Below, piece by piece: positions 22,872 through 33,362 of a stretch of 50,967 bases of DNA. Numbering within the stretch: position 1 is the stretch's first letter; every line of letters starts with the position of its first letter. The notes beneath the pieces were generated by a model that worked only from the letters and a program-made list of their open reading frames with translations, was not told the DNA's origin and made no database searches. The translations under genes and the position numbers were made by a program. The stretch is from DATGKR01 sp035294565 (GTDB lineage: Bacteria > Actinomycetota > Acidimicrobiia > Acidimicrobiales > Palsa-688), in assembly GCA_035294565.1 (NCBI GenBank), contig DATGKR010000030.1, forward strand, positions 1-50,967, in the 5' to 3' direction.

Positions 22872-23507
22872 TCACCGCCGGTCCACCATCGCCAGGACCT
22901 TCTCGACGACCTGCTCGGCGGTCAAGTGGGTTGTGTCCACCTCGACGGCGTCGTCGGCGACAACCAGCGGGGAGGTCGACCTGGTCGAGTCGATCTGGTC
23001 CCGCCTGGCCATGTCGGCTGCCACCTGGTCGTAGTCGTGTTCGAGCATCTCCCGTGTCCGCCGGCCGGCCCGGGCCTCGCTGCTCGCCGTCAGGTACACC
23101 TTGACCTCGGCCTCGGGGAAGACGACGGTCCCTATGTCGCGGCCTTCGACCACTCCGCCTCCCCTTTTCTCGACCCACTCCCGCTGGCGCAGCACCAGCT
23201 CCCGGCGCACCTCCGGGTTGGCCGCGACAGCGCTCACCGCCCGGGTCACCTCGGGGCCGCGGATCTCCACCGTCGCGTCCGTGCCGTCGACGAGCACGCG
23301 CTCGTCCACCTCGATGTCCAGTTGCCTGGCGAGCGCCCCGACCGTGGGGGCGTCCTCGGGGTCGATCCCCCGGCGGATCGCCTCGAAGGCCACCGCCCGG
23401 TACATGGCGCCGGTATCGAGGTACGGGAGGCCCAGGCGTTCGGCGACCCCGCGCGCCACCGTGGACTTCCCCGAACCGGCGGGGCCGTCTATGGCTATGA
23501 CACGCAC
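22872..23507 (-). CDS. cmk: Cytidylate kinase
   Basis: A 211-residue (d)CMP kinase. It has the P-loop GPAGSGKST near residue 8, LPYLDTGAMYRAVAF for CMP binding, EGRDIGTVVFPEA and the lid region RRDQIDSTRSTSPL. It phosphorylates CMP and dCMP for nucleotide pools. The GTG start at 23507 lies inside the last codons of aroA (13-base overlap), so translation is probably coupled. The aroA-cmk-plsC order follows the rluB-tyrA run. Confidence 0.95.
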   Translation of the reverse strand: MRVIAIDGPAGSGKSTVARGVAERLGLPYLDTGAMYRAVAFEAIRRGIDPEDAPTVGALARQLDIEVDERVLVDGTDATVEIRGPEVTRAVSAVAANPEVRRELVLRQREWVEKRGGGVVEGRDIGTVVFPEAEVKVYLTASSEARAGRRTREMLEHDYDQVAADMARRDQIDSTRSTSPLVVADDAVEVDTTHLTAEQVVEKVLAMVDRR

Positions 23508-24763
23508 AGTGCCATGTCCTCGGTGAAACGCGGGTAGCTGGTCTCTACCGACTCCCAACCGGTGACCTCCACCGGTCCGGCCGCGGCGAAACCGGCGACG
23601 GCCGCGGCCATGGCGATGCGGTGGTCGCCGAAGGAGTCCACCTTGCCTCCCGCCAGCCGCCGCCCGCCGCTCCCGTTGACGGCGAGCCCGTCGGGGCGCT
23701 CCTCGGCCTGGCCGCCGAGGGCGTTCACGGCCGAAACCGTCGTGGAGACGCGGTCGCTCTCTTTCACCCTCAACTCGGCCGCCCCGGAGAAGCTGCTCAA
23801 CCCTTCGGCGTGTGCGGCGGCCACCGCCAGCACGGGTATCTCGTCTATCAGCCCGGGCACCTCCTCGCCGTGGACGTCGGTGGCGACCAGAGGACCGTAG
23901 CGGGCCCGTATCGTCGCGGTGGCGGTGCCTGTCGGCTCGACGACGACGTCGGCGCCCATGCGACGCAGGACGTCGAGGAAGGCGGTTCGCCGAGGGCCTG
24001 TGTACACGTCCTCCACGACGAGGTCGCTTCCGGGGGTGATGCACGCCGCCACCACCCAGAACGCCGCCTGGGAGGGGTCGCCGGGGACGTCGACGTGCGC
24101 GGGATGCAGCGGGCCGGGGTGGAGGGTTACCGTCCCCCCGTCGACCTCCACGTGGGCGCCGAAGAGGGCCAGCATCTCCTCGGTGTGCGCCCGGGTGGGC
24201 ACCTTCTCGACCACCGTCGTGGGCCCCCGGGCTGCCAGCCCCGCCAGGAGAACCGCCCCCTTCACCTGGGCGCTGGCGACCGGCGGGCTGTACTCGATGC
24301 CCCGAAGGTCGCCGCCCCGGACCGCGAGGGGCGGGTACGAGCCGCGTCTGCGCCCATCGACGTGGGCTCCCATCAGGCGGATCGGCTCCGCCACCCGTCC
24401 CATCGGCCGGCGGGCCACCGAACTGTCGCCGTGGAGGACGGTGAGACCGTCCACGCCGGCCGCCCAGCCGGTGAGGAGACGGATGGCCGTGCCCGAGTTG
24501 CCCACGTCGATGACCGTCTCTGCTTCCATCGGCTCGCACCCCCCGACGACGACCCGGCCCTGCTCGTAGGAGACCGAAGCGCCGAAGGCGGCGACGGCGC
24601 GGGCGGTGGCGGCCACGTCGGCGCCGTCGGAGAGGCCGTTTATGGTGGAGAACCCCGGCGCGCGCGCGGCGAGGAGCAGGGCCCGGTGGGAGATCGACTT
24701 GTCCCCTGGCACCCGAAGACGTCCCCTCAACCCGCCGCCGGAGGGGTGGACGGTCAGCTCCAC
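23495..24763 (-). CDS. aroA: 3-phosphoshikimate 1-carboxyvinyltransferase (EPSP synthase)
   Basis: A 422-residue EPSP synthase of the shikimate pathway, joining shikimate-3-phosphate and PEP. Signatures: the PGDKSISHRALLLAA loop near residue 20, the VDVGNSGTAIRLL stretch (here VIDVGNSGTAIRLLTG), RRPMGRVAEPIRLMGA, and RVKESDRVSTT, followed by GDHRIAMAAAVAG near the C-terminus. The residues at the glyphosate-sensitivity positions (NSGTAIRLL) look like the common class, judged by eye. GTG start at 24763, 34 bases after tyrA. It overlaps cmk by 13 bases. Confidence 0.95.
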   Translation of the reverse strand: MELTVHPSGGGLRGRLRVPGDKSISHRALLLAARAPGFSTINGLSDGADVAATARAVAAFGASVSYEQGRVVVGGCEPMEAETVIDVGNSGTAIRLLTGWAAGVDGLTVLHGDSSVARRPMGRVAEPIRLMGAHVDGRRRGSYPPLAVRGGDLRGIEYSPPVASAQVKGAVLLAGLAARGPTTVVEKVPTRAHTEEMLALFGAHVEVDGGTVTLHPGPLHPAHVDVPGDPSQAAFWVVAACITPGSDLVVEDVYTGPRRTAFLDVLRRMGADVVVEPTGTATATIRARYGPLVATDVHGEEVPGLIDEIPVLAVAAAHAEGLSSFSGAAELRVKESDRVSTTVSAVNALGGQAEERPDGLAVNGSGGRRLAGGKVDSFGDHRIAMAAAVAGFAAAGPVEVTGWESVETSYPRFTEDMALCVS

Positions 24764-24797
24764 CGCTGGGGGCTGAACCAGCCGGCCGGGACGCTGC

Positions 24798-25907
24798 TCA
24801 CTGCCCCACCGGGCGAGTGGAGGCGCGGTAGCCGCGCCCGTGCAGGGCGCCCCTCACCGCTTCTGCCGCAGATGTGTCGACGACCAGCACCAACACGCCG
24901 CGTTCGCCTTCGGCGCTGTGGGCTATCTCGAGGTCGTAGATGTTGACGCCCATCTCGCCGAGCAGGGTAGTCACCTCGGCGAGGACGCCCGGCCGGTCCG
25001 GCACCGGCACCCGCACCTCTGCTGCGTCCCCGATGGCAGCGACCCCGGCGGGGAGGTTGACCCGCGCCTGGCGCGCCCGTTCGAGCATTCGCAGGATCGC
25101 CGGCCGGTCGGCGAAGGCGACGGCGGCGCGCACGGCTGCCAGCGAGTCGATGAGGCGGTCGAGCACTGCGACGATGCCCTGGCGGTTCTCCGCGCAGACA
25201 TCCGGCCAGATCGAAGCGTCGCCGGCGGCGATCCGCGTCATGTCTCGAAAACCGCCGGCCGCGAGGCGGAGCAGGGTGGCGTGCTCGGTAGCCGTCTCGG
25301 CCGCCAGGTTCATCAAAGTCGCCGCCGTCAGGTGCGGGACGTGGGAGACCAAGGCGACCAGGTCGTCGTGGCGGGCGGCGGAAAGCTCTACGACGTTCGC
25401 CCCGAGCTGACCGACCGCCGAACGCACCGTCGTGTAGGCGAGCGGGTCGGTGTGGGGGCCCGGGGTGAGCACCCAGGTAGCCCCTTCGAACATCTCGGCG
25501 TCGGCACCCTCGACACCCTCCTGCTCCGAGCCGGCCATCGGATGGCCGCCGACGAAACGGGGGTCGCCCACCGCGGCCACGACCGGGCTCTTCACGCCCG
25601 CCACGTCGGTCACGGCTGCTCTCGGGTGACGGCGCAGTGCCTCGATGGCGGCCTCGGCGACGGTCCCCGCGGGCGTGGCGACGAACACCACCGACGCGCC
25701 GGGGTCGCATCCCGCCCGGTCAACGGCACCGAGCTCGACGGCGAGCTCGCAGCGGCGGCGGTCGACGTCGAAGCCGGCCACCACCCAACCCTTGCGTCTC
25801 AACGCCGCTCCTATGGAGCCGCCGATGAGGCCGGTGCCCACGATCTGCGCCCGGCGAGGCTTCGTCTCCTCCACGCCGGGCGACAATAAACGCCCAGCGG
25901 TGCTCAC
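24798..25907 (-). CDS. tyrA: Prephenate dehydrogenase with ACT domain
   Basis: A 369-residue enzyme of tyrosine synthesis. The NAD(P)-binding Rossmann motif is QIVGTGLIGGSIGAAL near residue 25; VTDVAGVKSP, GGHPMAGSEQEGV and the His in SHVPHLTAATLMN follow, as in prephenate dehydrogenases. A C-terminal ACT domain (VRVPVPDRPGVLAEVTTLLG, then GVNIYDLEI) probably binds an amino acid for feedback control. The GTG start at 25907 overlaps the rluB stop as GTGA, with a GGAAGG sequence just upstream. It is next to aroA, so two aromatic-pathway genes are co-transcribed here. Confidence 0.92.
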   Translation of the reverse strand: MSTAGRLLSPGVEETKPRRAQIVGTGLIGGSIGAALRRKGWVVAGFDVDRRRCELAVELGAVDRAGCDPGASVVFVATPAGTVAEAAIEALRRHPRAAVTDVAGVKSPVVAAVGDPRFVGGHPMAGSEQEGVEGADAEMFEGATWVLTPGPHTDPLAYTTVRSAVGQLGANVVELSAARHDDLVALVSHVPHLTAATLMNLAAETATEHATLLRLAAGGFRDMTRIAAGDASIWPDVCAENRQGIVAVLDRLIDSLAAVRAAVAFADRPAILRMLERARQARVNLPAGVAAIGDAAEVRVPVPDRPGVLAEVTTLLGEMGVNIYDLEIAHSAEGERGVLVLVVDTSAAEAVRGALHGRGYRASTRPVGQ

Positions 25908-26647
25908 TCCTTCCCGGCCGGCTGCCTGCCCCCGCCGGGCGCGCCCGCCGCAGCCCGTAGGGCCGTCACCTCCTCGGGGCTGAGGGGCCGCCACTCCCCC
26001 GGGGCGAGCCTTCCCACGCGGAGCGGGCCTATGCGCGTCCGCACCAGACGGCGCACAGGGTGGCCGACGGCTTCAGCCATCCGGCGAACCTGGCGGTTGC
26101 GGCCCTCGTGGATGGTGATCCGCAGGACGCCGGGCGCGAGCAGAGCGACGCGGGCGGGGGCGGTCGGGCCGTCGTCGAGCTCGACGCCCCGGCGGAGGCG
26201 CCTCACCGCCGCCTGGCCGGGTCGGCCCGCGACGTGGGCGACGTACTCTTTCTCCACGCCGAAGCGGGGGTGGGTGAGCAGGTGGGCCAGCTCGCCGTCG
26301 TTGGTCAAGACGATGAGACCCTCGGTGTCGGCGTCGAGCCTGCCCACCGGGTACACCCGAGGCTCGGGGGGGACCAGACCGACAACGGTGGGCCTGTCCT
26401 GGGGGTCTGACGCCGTGGACACCACACCCGCCGGCTTGTTCAGAAGGTAGTGGACCAGGCCGGGCCGGACGGCTACGGGAACCCCGTCGACCTCCACCCG
26501 GTCCCCCTCGACGTCGATGCGCCGCCCGAGCAGGGCGGTCTCCCCGTTGACCCGCACCCGCCCGGCGGCGATCAGCTCCTCGCAGCGGCGCCGACTTCCC
26601 AGCCCCGCCTGCGCGAGGACCTTCTGCAGTCGTTCACCGCTCTCCAT
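25904..26647 (-). CDS. rluB: Pseudouridine synthase RluB-like
   Basis: A 247-residue RsuA/RluB-family pseudouridine synthase. It has an N-terminal S4 RNA-binding domain (ERLQKVLAQAGLGSRRRCEE) and a catalytic domain with the active-site Asp in VGRLDADTEGLIVLTNDG. HEGRNRQVRRMAEAVGHPV is the other family signature. It probably modifies 23S rRNA. ATG start at 26647, inside the 3' end of scpB (14-base overlap). In M. tuberculosis the same scpA-scpB-rluB-cmk-der order is seen (Rv1709-Rv1713). Confidence 0.93.
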   Translation of the reverse strand: MESGERLQKVLAQAGLGSRRRCEELIAAGRVRVNGETALLGRRIDVEGDRVEVDGVPVAVRPGLVHYLLNKPAGVVSTASDPQDRPTVVGLVPPEPRVYPVGRLDADTEGLIVLTNDGELAHLLTHPRFGVEKEYVAHVAGRPGQAAVRRLRRGVELDDGPTAPARVALLAPGVLRITIHEGRNRQVRRMAEAVGHPVRRLVRTRIGPLRVGRLAPGEWRPLSPEEVTALRAAAGAPGGGRQPAGKE

Positions 26648-27266
26648 CTGCGGACCGTCCCGGCTCGCCCGCCTCCCCCGCTGAGCCCTCCCTCCCCGCT
26701 TCGGCGGGTTCTGCCTGCAGGCTCCGCTCGAGGGCCTCCATCACCTCGGGGCCGGGCACGAACTGCGCCAACGGTGGCAGCTGGTCGATGCTGTCCAAAC
26801 CCAGCTTCTCGAGCAGCAGCCGGGTGGTGCCGTAGAGGACCGCCTGGCCAGGGCCGGGGTCCCGGCCCACCTCCTCGACGAGGCCCCGGGCGCACAGCGT
26901 TCGGATCACCGCGTCGGAGTTGACGCCCCTGATCGCGGCGACCTGGGCGCGCGACACGGGCTGCTTGTAGGCGACTATCGCCAGTGTCTCCAAGGCGGCT
27001 GCCGAAAGACGCGCCGACTGGCCTTCGAGCACGAACCTCTCGACGTAGGGCGCCTGGTCGGGATGGCTCTGGAAGCGGTAGCCACCGGCTACGCGCACCA
27101 GCTGGAAGCCCCGGCGCTGCTCCTCGTAGGAACGGGCGAGCGAGTCGCAGATCTCCTCCACGCGGGCCGGGGGGACCTCGAGCAGCTGGGCGAGCAGGTG
27201 CGGCTCGACCGGCCGGTCCGACACCATGACGATCGCTTCTATCGCCCGGCGGTCCTCGTCGCTCAA
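26634..27266 (-). CDS. scpB: Segregation and condensation protein B
   Basis: A 210-residue ScpB with two winged-helix domains (LLAQLLEVPPARVEEICDSL and LETLAIVAYKQPVSRAQVAA, then IRGVNSDAVIRTL and GRDPGPGQAVLYGTT). It partners with ScpA as the non-SMC part of the condensin complex. The start is a TTG at 27266 that overlaps the scpA stop as TTGA; it gives the conserved LSDEDRRAIEAIVMVSDRPV N-terminus. The C-terminal 35 residues are a Glu/Gly-rich tail. Confidence 0.92.
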   Translation of the reverse strand: MSDEDRRAIEAIVMVSDRPVEPHLLAQLLEVPPARVEEICDSLARSYEEQRRGFQLVRVAGGYRFQSHPDQAPYVERFVLEGQSARLSAAALETLAIVAYKQPVSRAQVAAIRGVNSDAVIRTLCARGLVEEVGRDPGPGQAVLYGTTRLLLEKLGLDSIDQLPPLAQFVPGPEVMEALERSLQAEPAEAGREGSAGEAGEPGRSADGER

Positions 27267-28039
27267 CCCTCGTACTCCTCGGCGCTGTCCCCTTCGAACC
27301 CTTCGGCAAGGCCGAGCCAGGTGACCTCCAACCGGCCGAAGGTGGTCGCCTGCTCCAGATCGACAGCTCCCCGCTTGTACAGCTCGAGCAGGGCGAGGAA
27401 GCGGACGATGACCTCCAGCCGCTCCGCGACGCCCTCCGTCAGGCGGGCGAAGGTCGTCGTGCCGAGGCGGGGCAGCTCGTGGAGCAGCTCGACGACCGCG
27501 TCCGCGACGCTGGCCCGGACCGGCGCGACGTGGTCGAGGAGGAGCCGGGCTGCGGGCCTGGGAGCGAAAAGGCGGCTCATGGCGTCGCCCAGCTGCGCCG
27601 CTGTGACGCCCGCCAGCACGTCGGGGACGAGGCCGGCGAAACGCTCGTCGAGGCCGGCGGTGCGCGGCAAGGACCTCGACGCGGCGTCCATCGTCCGTTG
27701 CATGGCCAGCGCCGCTTCTTTGAACGTCTTGCACTCGAGGAGCCGGGCGATCAGCAGGTCTCGCTCCTCCCACAAGGCGAGCTCCTCGTCGAGCTCGACG
27801 TCGTCGCGCCCGGGCAGCAGCCGGCGCGCCTTAAGCTCGAGGAGGACCGACGCGATGAGCAGGAACTCGGTGGCCACCTCCAAATCCAGGGCGGCCTGCA
27901 TGCCTGCCAGGGTGGACACGTAGTCGTCGACGATGCTCGACAGCGACACCTCCCACAGGTCGACCTGCTGGCGGTTGACCAGGTGCAGCAGAAGGTCGAA
28001 AGGCCCTTCGAACACGGGGGTGCTCACCGCGTAGGGCAC
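27263..28039 (-). CDS. scpA: Segregation and condensation protein A
   Basis: A 258-residue ScpA kleisin that bridges SMC heads in chromosome condensation. The N-terminal FEGPFDLLLHLVNRQQVDLW and VATEFLLIASVLLELKARRL stretches and the C-terminal winged helix (VVRFLALLELYKRGAVDLEQ-like region) are typical. GTG start at 28039, 51 bases from the divergent trpS. It is the first gene of the scpA-scpB-rluB-tyrA-aroA-cmk-plsC run. No smc gene lies in the window. Confidence 0.93.
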   Translation of the reverse strand: MPYAVSTPVFEGPFDLLLHLVNRQQVDLWEVSLSSIVDDYVSTLAGMQAALDLEVATEFLLIASVLLELKARRLLPGRDDVELDEELALWEERDLLIARLLECKTFKEAALAMQRTMDAASRSLPRTAGLDERFAGLVPDVLAGVTAAQLGDAMSRLFAPRPAARLLLDHVAPVRASVADAVVELLHELPRLGTTTFARLTEGVAERLEVIVRFLALLELYKRGAVDLEQATTFGRLEVTWLGLAEGFEGDSAEEYEG

Positions 28040-28090
28040 CCGGCGATTCTACGCCGGGGAGGGCCGCGGCCCCGGCATTACCATGTTCCG

Positions 28091-29095
28091 ATGGCCAGGG
28101 TCCTCTCGGGCATACAACCAACCGGCGAGCCGCATCTGGGCAACCTCCTCGGCGCCATCCGCTGGTGGGTCGCCGACCAGGACACGGCCGACAGCTTCTA
28201 CTGCGTGGTCGACCTTCACGCGCTGACGGTGCCCGGCGACCCCGCCGAGCGGCGCGCGGCTACCACCACGATGGTCGCCCTGCTGTTGGCCGCCGGCCTC
28301 GACCCGTCCCGCTGCACCCTGTTCGTGCAGAGCCACGTGCCGGCGCACACCCAGCTCGCCTGGCTGCTGGAGTGCACGGCGAGCGTCGGCGAGCTGCGGC
28401 GCATGACCCAGTTCAAGGACAAGACCGCCCGGGGAGGCGAGGAGGCGGCGAGGGTCGGTCTTTTCACCTACCCCTGCCTCATGGCGGCCGACATCCTCCT
28501 CTACGACGCCGACCTGGTACCCGTGGGCGACGACCAGCGCCAGCACCTGGAGCTGACCAGGGACCTGGCTCACAGGTTCAACGCCCGCTACGGGGAGACC
28601 TTCGTCGTGCCCGAAGCGGCGATCCCGCCCCCCGGCCGGGGGGCGCGGATCATGAACCTTCAGGACCCGCAGCGCAAGATGTCCAAGACCACCGAAGCGC
28701 CCCAGGGGGTTATCGGTCTGTTCGACGACCCGCGCGACATCGAGCGGAAGGTCAAGCGGGCGGTGACCGACGCCGAGTCGGGCCCGGGCGCCGTGCGCTA
28801 CGACCCGGCGGCCAAGCCGGGCCTGTCCAACCTGGTGGAGCTGTTCGCCGCCGTCGAGGGGTCCAGCCCCGAGGACGTGGCTTCCCGCTACGACGCCTAC
28901 GGGCCGCTGAAGGCCGACCTCGCCGCGGCGGTCGTGTCGCTCGTCGAGCCGATCCAGCGGAGGTTCCGTGAGCTCTCCGCCGACCCTGGGCATCTCGAGG
29001 CGGTGCTGCAAGACGGTGCCGAGCGGGCCTCCAAGGTGGCCGAGGCGACACTCCAAAGAGCGTTCGACGCCGTCGGCCTGCTCCCGCCGCGCTGA
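28091..29095 (+). CDS. trpS: Tryptophanyl-tRNA synthetase
   Basis: A 334-residue class I aminoacyl-tRNA synthetase. The HIGH motif appears as PTGEPHLGN (H15-L-G-N18) and the KMSKS motif as KMSKT (196-200). GDDQRQHLELTRDLAHRFN and the ADILLYDADLVPVG stretch are characteristic of bacterial TrpRS. ATG start at 28091. The frame is open far upstream through the antisense of scpA, but that part is not coding. The gene is alone on the plus strand between two minus-strand runs. Confidence 0.96.
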   Translation: MARVLSGIQPTGEPHLGNLLGAIRWWVADQDTADSFYCVVDLHALTVPGDPAERRAATTTMVALLLAAGLDPSRCTLFVQSHVPAHTQLAWLLECTASVGELRRMTQFKDKTARGGEEAARVGLFTYPCLMAADILLYDADLVPVGDDQRQHLELTRDLAHRFNARYGETFVVPEAAIPPPGRGARIMNLQDPQRKMSKTTEAPQGVIGLFDDPRDIERKVKRAVTDAESGPGAVRYDPAAKPGLSNLVELFAAVEGSSPEDVASRYDAYGPLKADLAAAVVSLVEPIQRRFRELSADPGHLEAVLQDGAERASKVAEATLQRAFDAVGLLPPR

Positions 29096-29135
29096 GCGCG
29101 CCGGGGTGCCCCCGGTACGCGCTGGCGCGACGCCG

Positions 29136-29471
29136 CTAGCGGGACTGCTTGGCGGCGCAGTCGATGCACAGACGCGCTTCGGGCCTCGCCTCCAGGCGAG
29201 CCGTGGCTATCGGCTGCGAGCAGCTCTCGCAGATCCCGTAGCGGTCGGTGCCCATCTTCTCCAGGGCGTGCTCGACCTCGTGCAGGCCGGCGACCAGCTT
29301 CTGGACGAGAGCCTCGTTCTCGCCGCGCTCGGCGGTCACCTGGCTCGAGTCGGCGAAGTTCGGGTCGTAGTCCAGCTTCCCGCCGTAACCGAGCTCGGCC
29401 AGCTGGGCGCGCAGCGAGTCCCGCTCCTCTTCGAGCGCGGCGCGCAGGCTGTGCATGGTGGCGTCGCTCAT
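29136..29471 (-). CDS. DksA/TraR-type zinc-finger protein
   Basis: A 111-residue protein with a helical hairpin N-terminus (MHSLRAALEEERDSLRAQLA) and a C4 zinc finger (CESC...CIDC in YGICESCSQPIATARLEARP and the following residues). This is the DksA/TraR C-terminal family found in actinobacteria; some members bind RNA polymerase. The conserved DPNFADSSQVTAERGENEAL stretch suggests the Asp-rich coiled-coil tip is altered from DksA. The start could be ATG 29471 (chosen, AAGG 3 bases upstream), GTG 29489 or ATG 29456. It follows the Nudix gene with a 10-base gap. Confidence 0.85.
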   Translation of the reverse strand: MSDATMHSLRAALEEERDSLRAQLAELGYGGKLDYDPNFADSSQVTAERGENEALVQKLVAGLHEVEHALEKMGTDRYGICESCSQPIATARLEARPEARLCIDCAAKQSR

Positions 29472-29481
29472 CACCTTCAGT

Positions 29482-30016
29482 CTACCCACCGGGTCGTCCG
29501 GCGGCGCCCGTGCGCTCGCGAGCGAGGCACAGCCCGACGATGGACTTGGCGTCGACGATCTCCCCGGCGGCGACCAGCCGCGGGGTGTCTGCCAGCGGGA
29601 TCTCCTCGACGGTCATCCGCCGCTCCTCGGCGCCCTGCCGGTCGGTGGGAACCTCTCGGAGGTCGCGGGCCAGGTACAGCCAGGTGTGCTCGTCGCAGAA
29701 GCCCGGGGAGTTGTAGAAGCGGGCGAGGAGCTCGAGCCGCCCGGCTTGCCTGCCCACCTCTTCGGCGAGCTCGCGCTGGGCGGTGACCTCGGTCGGCTCC
29801 CCCGCCACGTCCCGCTTGCCGGCGGGTACCTCCAGCAGCTCGCCGCCCACCGCCGCGCGGTACTGGCGGACCATCAGCACGGTGTCGCGCTCGGACAAGG
29901 GCACGACCACCACCGCCCCCGGGTGGTGCACCACCTCCCGGTCGAAGCGCTCCCCGCCGGGATCCTCGAACGTCTCCAGGGCGACCCTGATCAGCGACCC
30001 GGCGTAGAGGGTCTCC

Positions 30017-30042
<26 letters not shown>
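29482..30042 (-). CDS. ADP-ribose pyrophosphatase-type Nudix hydrolase
   Basis: A 186-residue Nudix hydrolase. The Nudix box is GKRDVAGEPTEVTAQRELAE followed by EVG, with one extra residue before the first Glu, as I recall for Rv1700-type ADP-ribose pyrophosphatases. Upstream EVPAG and the SPGFCDEHTWLYLARDL stretch agree with that subgroup. It probably hydrolyses ADP-ribose. The ATG at 30042 lies inside the 3' end of pyrG (26-base overlap), matching the pyrG-Rv1700 order of M. tuberculosis. Confidence 0.9.
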
Positions 30043-31678
<1,636 letters not shown>

Positions 31679-31740
31679 AAGTCAAACCTCCACTGGGTCG
31701 TTGGAGACGGTCTGCGGGCCCCGTCGGAGGCCGCCGCATG

Positions 31741-33357
31741 CTACCGCCTGGCGGAGCCGTTCCTGGTGGACCCCCGCTCGCCGGCCGCCGCCGCCAGCAG
31801 CTCGGCGGCGTGGCGGCGCGCCGAGTCGCTCCCGGGCCGTCCCGAGAGCATTCGGGCTATCTCGGCCACCCTCTCCTCCCCCGCCACCGGGCGGACCCGT
31901 GCCACGGTGCGCTCCCCCTCCAGCGACTTGGCGACCGCGAGCTGATGGTCGGCGAAGGCCGCCACCTGGGCGAGGTGGGTCACCACCAGCACCTGGTGCG
32001 GGGGGCTGAGCGCGGCGAGCGCCCTCCCCACGGCGAGGGCCGCCTCGCCGCCGACGCCGGCGTCGACCTCGTCGAAGACCAGGGTGTCGGGACCCCCGCG
32101 CCCACCGGCCCTGCAGACCACGAGGCGCGCGGCGAGCATCGCCCGGGCCAGCTCCCCGCCGGAGGCGACCTTGGAAAGCGGCATCATCGGTTCGCCCGGG
32201 TTGGCGCCGAGCATCCAGATCACCGCCCCCTCCCCGACGTCGACGGCGAATCGGGCACCGGGCATGGCCAGGCTCCTCAGCTCAGCCTCCACTTCTGCGG
32301 AAAAAGTGCGGGCCACCGCGCCGCGAGCCGTCCACACCCGCTCCGACTCTGACGCCAGCTCGGCCTCCACCTCCTGCAGCTGGGCGGCGACAGCCGCGGC
32401 ACGCTCGTCGGCGGCGAGAAGCTCTCCGAGCTCCGCTCGCAGCGCTTCGCCGAAGGAGATCACCTCGGCCAGGGAACCGCCGTACTTGCGTCGCAGCTCG
32501 GCGAGGACCCTGCGGCGCTCGCCTACAGCAGCCAGGCGCCCCGGGTCGGCCTCGACCGTCTCGGCGATGCGCCTTGCCTCTGCAGCCACGTCGGACAGTT
32601 CCGCTCCCGCCGCGAGGAGCCGATCGCGAACGGCTGCCAGCACCGGCCGTCCCGAGACGGCAGCGACCACGTCGCCCAGCCGGTCGACGATACCTTCGTC
32701 GCCGGCGACGGCCCGCCAGGCCCCCGCCGCTGCCTCGGCGATACCGGCCGCGTCGGAGAGGATCTCCTCCTCGGCGCTGAGCGCGTCGTCCTCGGCGGGG
32801 TCCTCGAGGCGGGCGGCGTCGATCTCCGCAAGCTGGTAGGCGAGCAGGTCCGCCTGGCGGGCCCGGTCCCGCTCGTCGCCGCCGAGCGCCGCCTGGGCCT
32901 CCCTCAGCTCCTTCACCCGCCTGCGCAGGCCGGCGAGACGCTCGGTGGAGACACCGCCTGCAAGGTCGAGGGCCGAACGCTGGGCGGCCGGCGTGAGAAG
33001 GGACTGCTGCGAGTGCTGTCCGTGAAGGTCGACCAGCGCCCTTCCCAGCTCGGCGAGGCGGGCGAGGGGGACCATCCGCCCGTCGGCGTACGACCTGCTC
33101 CGCCCGGCCGAGGCCACCACCCTGGTCAGGACCACCTCCTCCTCGCCGTCGACGAAACGCCCCTCCACGAGCGCTTCCGCCGCCCCGGGCCGGACCATCG
33201 ACGCCTGAGCCGGGCCGCCGGTCAAGAGGTCGATGGCGTCGACGAGGAGCGTTTTACCGGCCCCGGTCTCGCCGGTTAGCGCCGTAACGCCCGGCTCGAA
33301 GACCGCGCCGACCTCCTCGATGACCCCCAGCTGGCAGACCCGTAGCTCTGCGAGCAC
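31741..33357 (-). CDS. recN: DNA repair protein RecN
   Basis: A 538-residue SMC-like ATPase for double-strand-break repair. Walker A is GETGAGKT at residues 29-36, the ABC signature is VASGGELARAMLA, and Walker B is DTLVFDEVDAGVGG. The DLHGQHSQQSL stretch is the RecN hallmark, and long coiled-coil segments lie between residues 160 and 360. GTG start at 33357, 5 bases after nadK ends. The recN-nadK-tlyA order is widespread in Gram-positive bacteria. Confidence 0.95.
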   Translation of the reverse strand: MLAELRVCQLGVIEEVGAVFEPGVTALTGETGAGKTLLVDAIDLLTGGPAQASMVRPGAAEALVEGRFVDGEEEVVLTRVVASAGRSRSYADGRMVPLARLAELGRALVDLHGQHSQQSLLTPAAQRSALDLAGGVSTERLAGLRRRVKELREAQAALGGDERDRARQADLLAYQLAEIDAARLEDPAEDDALSAEEEILSDAAGIAEAAAGAWRAVAGDEGIVDRLGDVVAAVSGRPVLAAVRDRLLAAGAELSDVAAEARRIAETVEADPGRLAAVGERRRVLAELRRKYGGSLAEVISFGEALRAELGELLAADERAAAVAAQLQEVEAELASESERVWTARGAVARTFSAEVEAELRSLAMPGARFAVDVGEGAVIWMLGANPGEPMMPLSKVASGGELARAMLAARLVVCRAGGRGGPDTLVFDEVDAGVGGEAALAVGRALAALSPPHQVLVVTHLAQVAAFADHQLAVAKSLEGERTVARVRPVAGEERVAEIARMLSGRPGSDSARRHAAELLAAAAGERGSTRNGSARR

Positions 33358-33362
33358 GACTG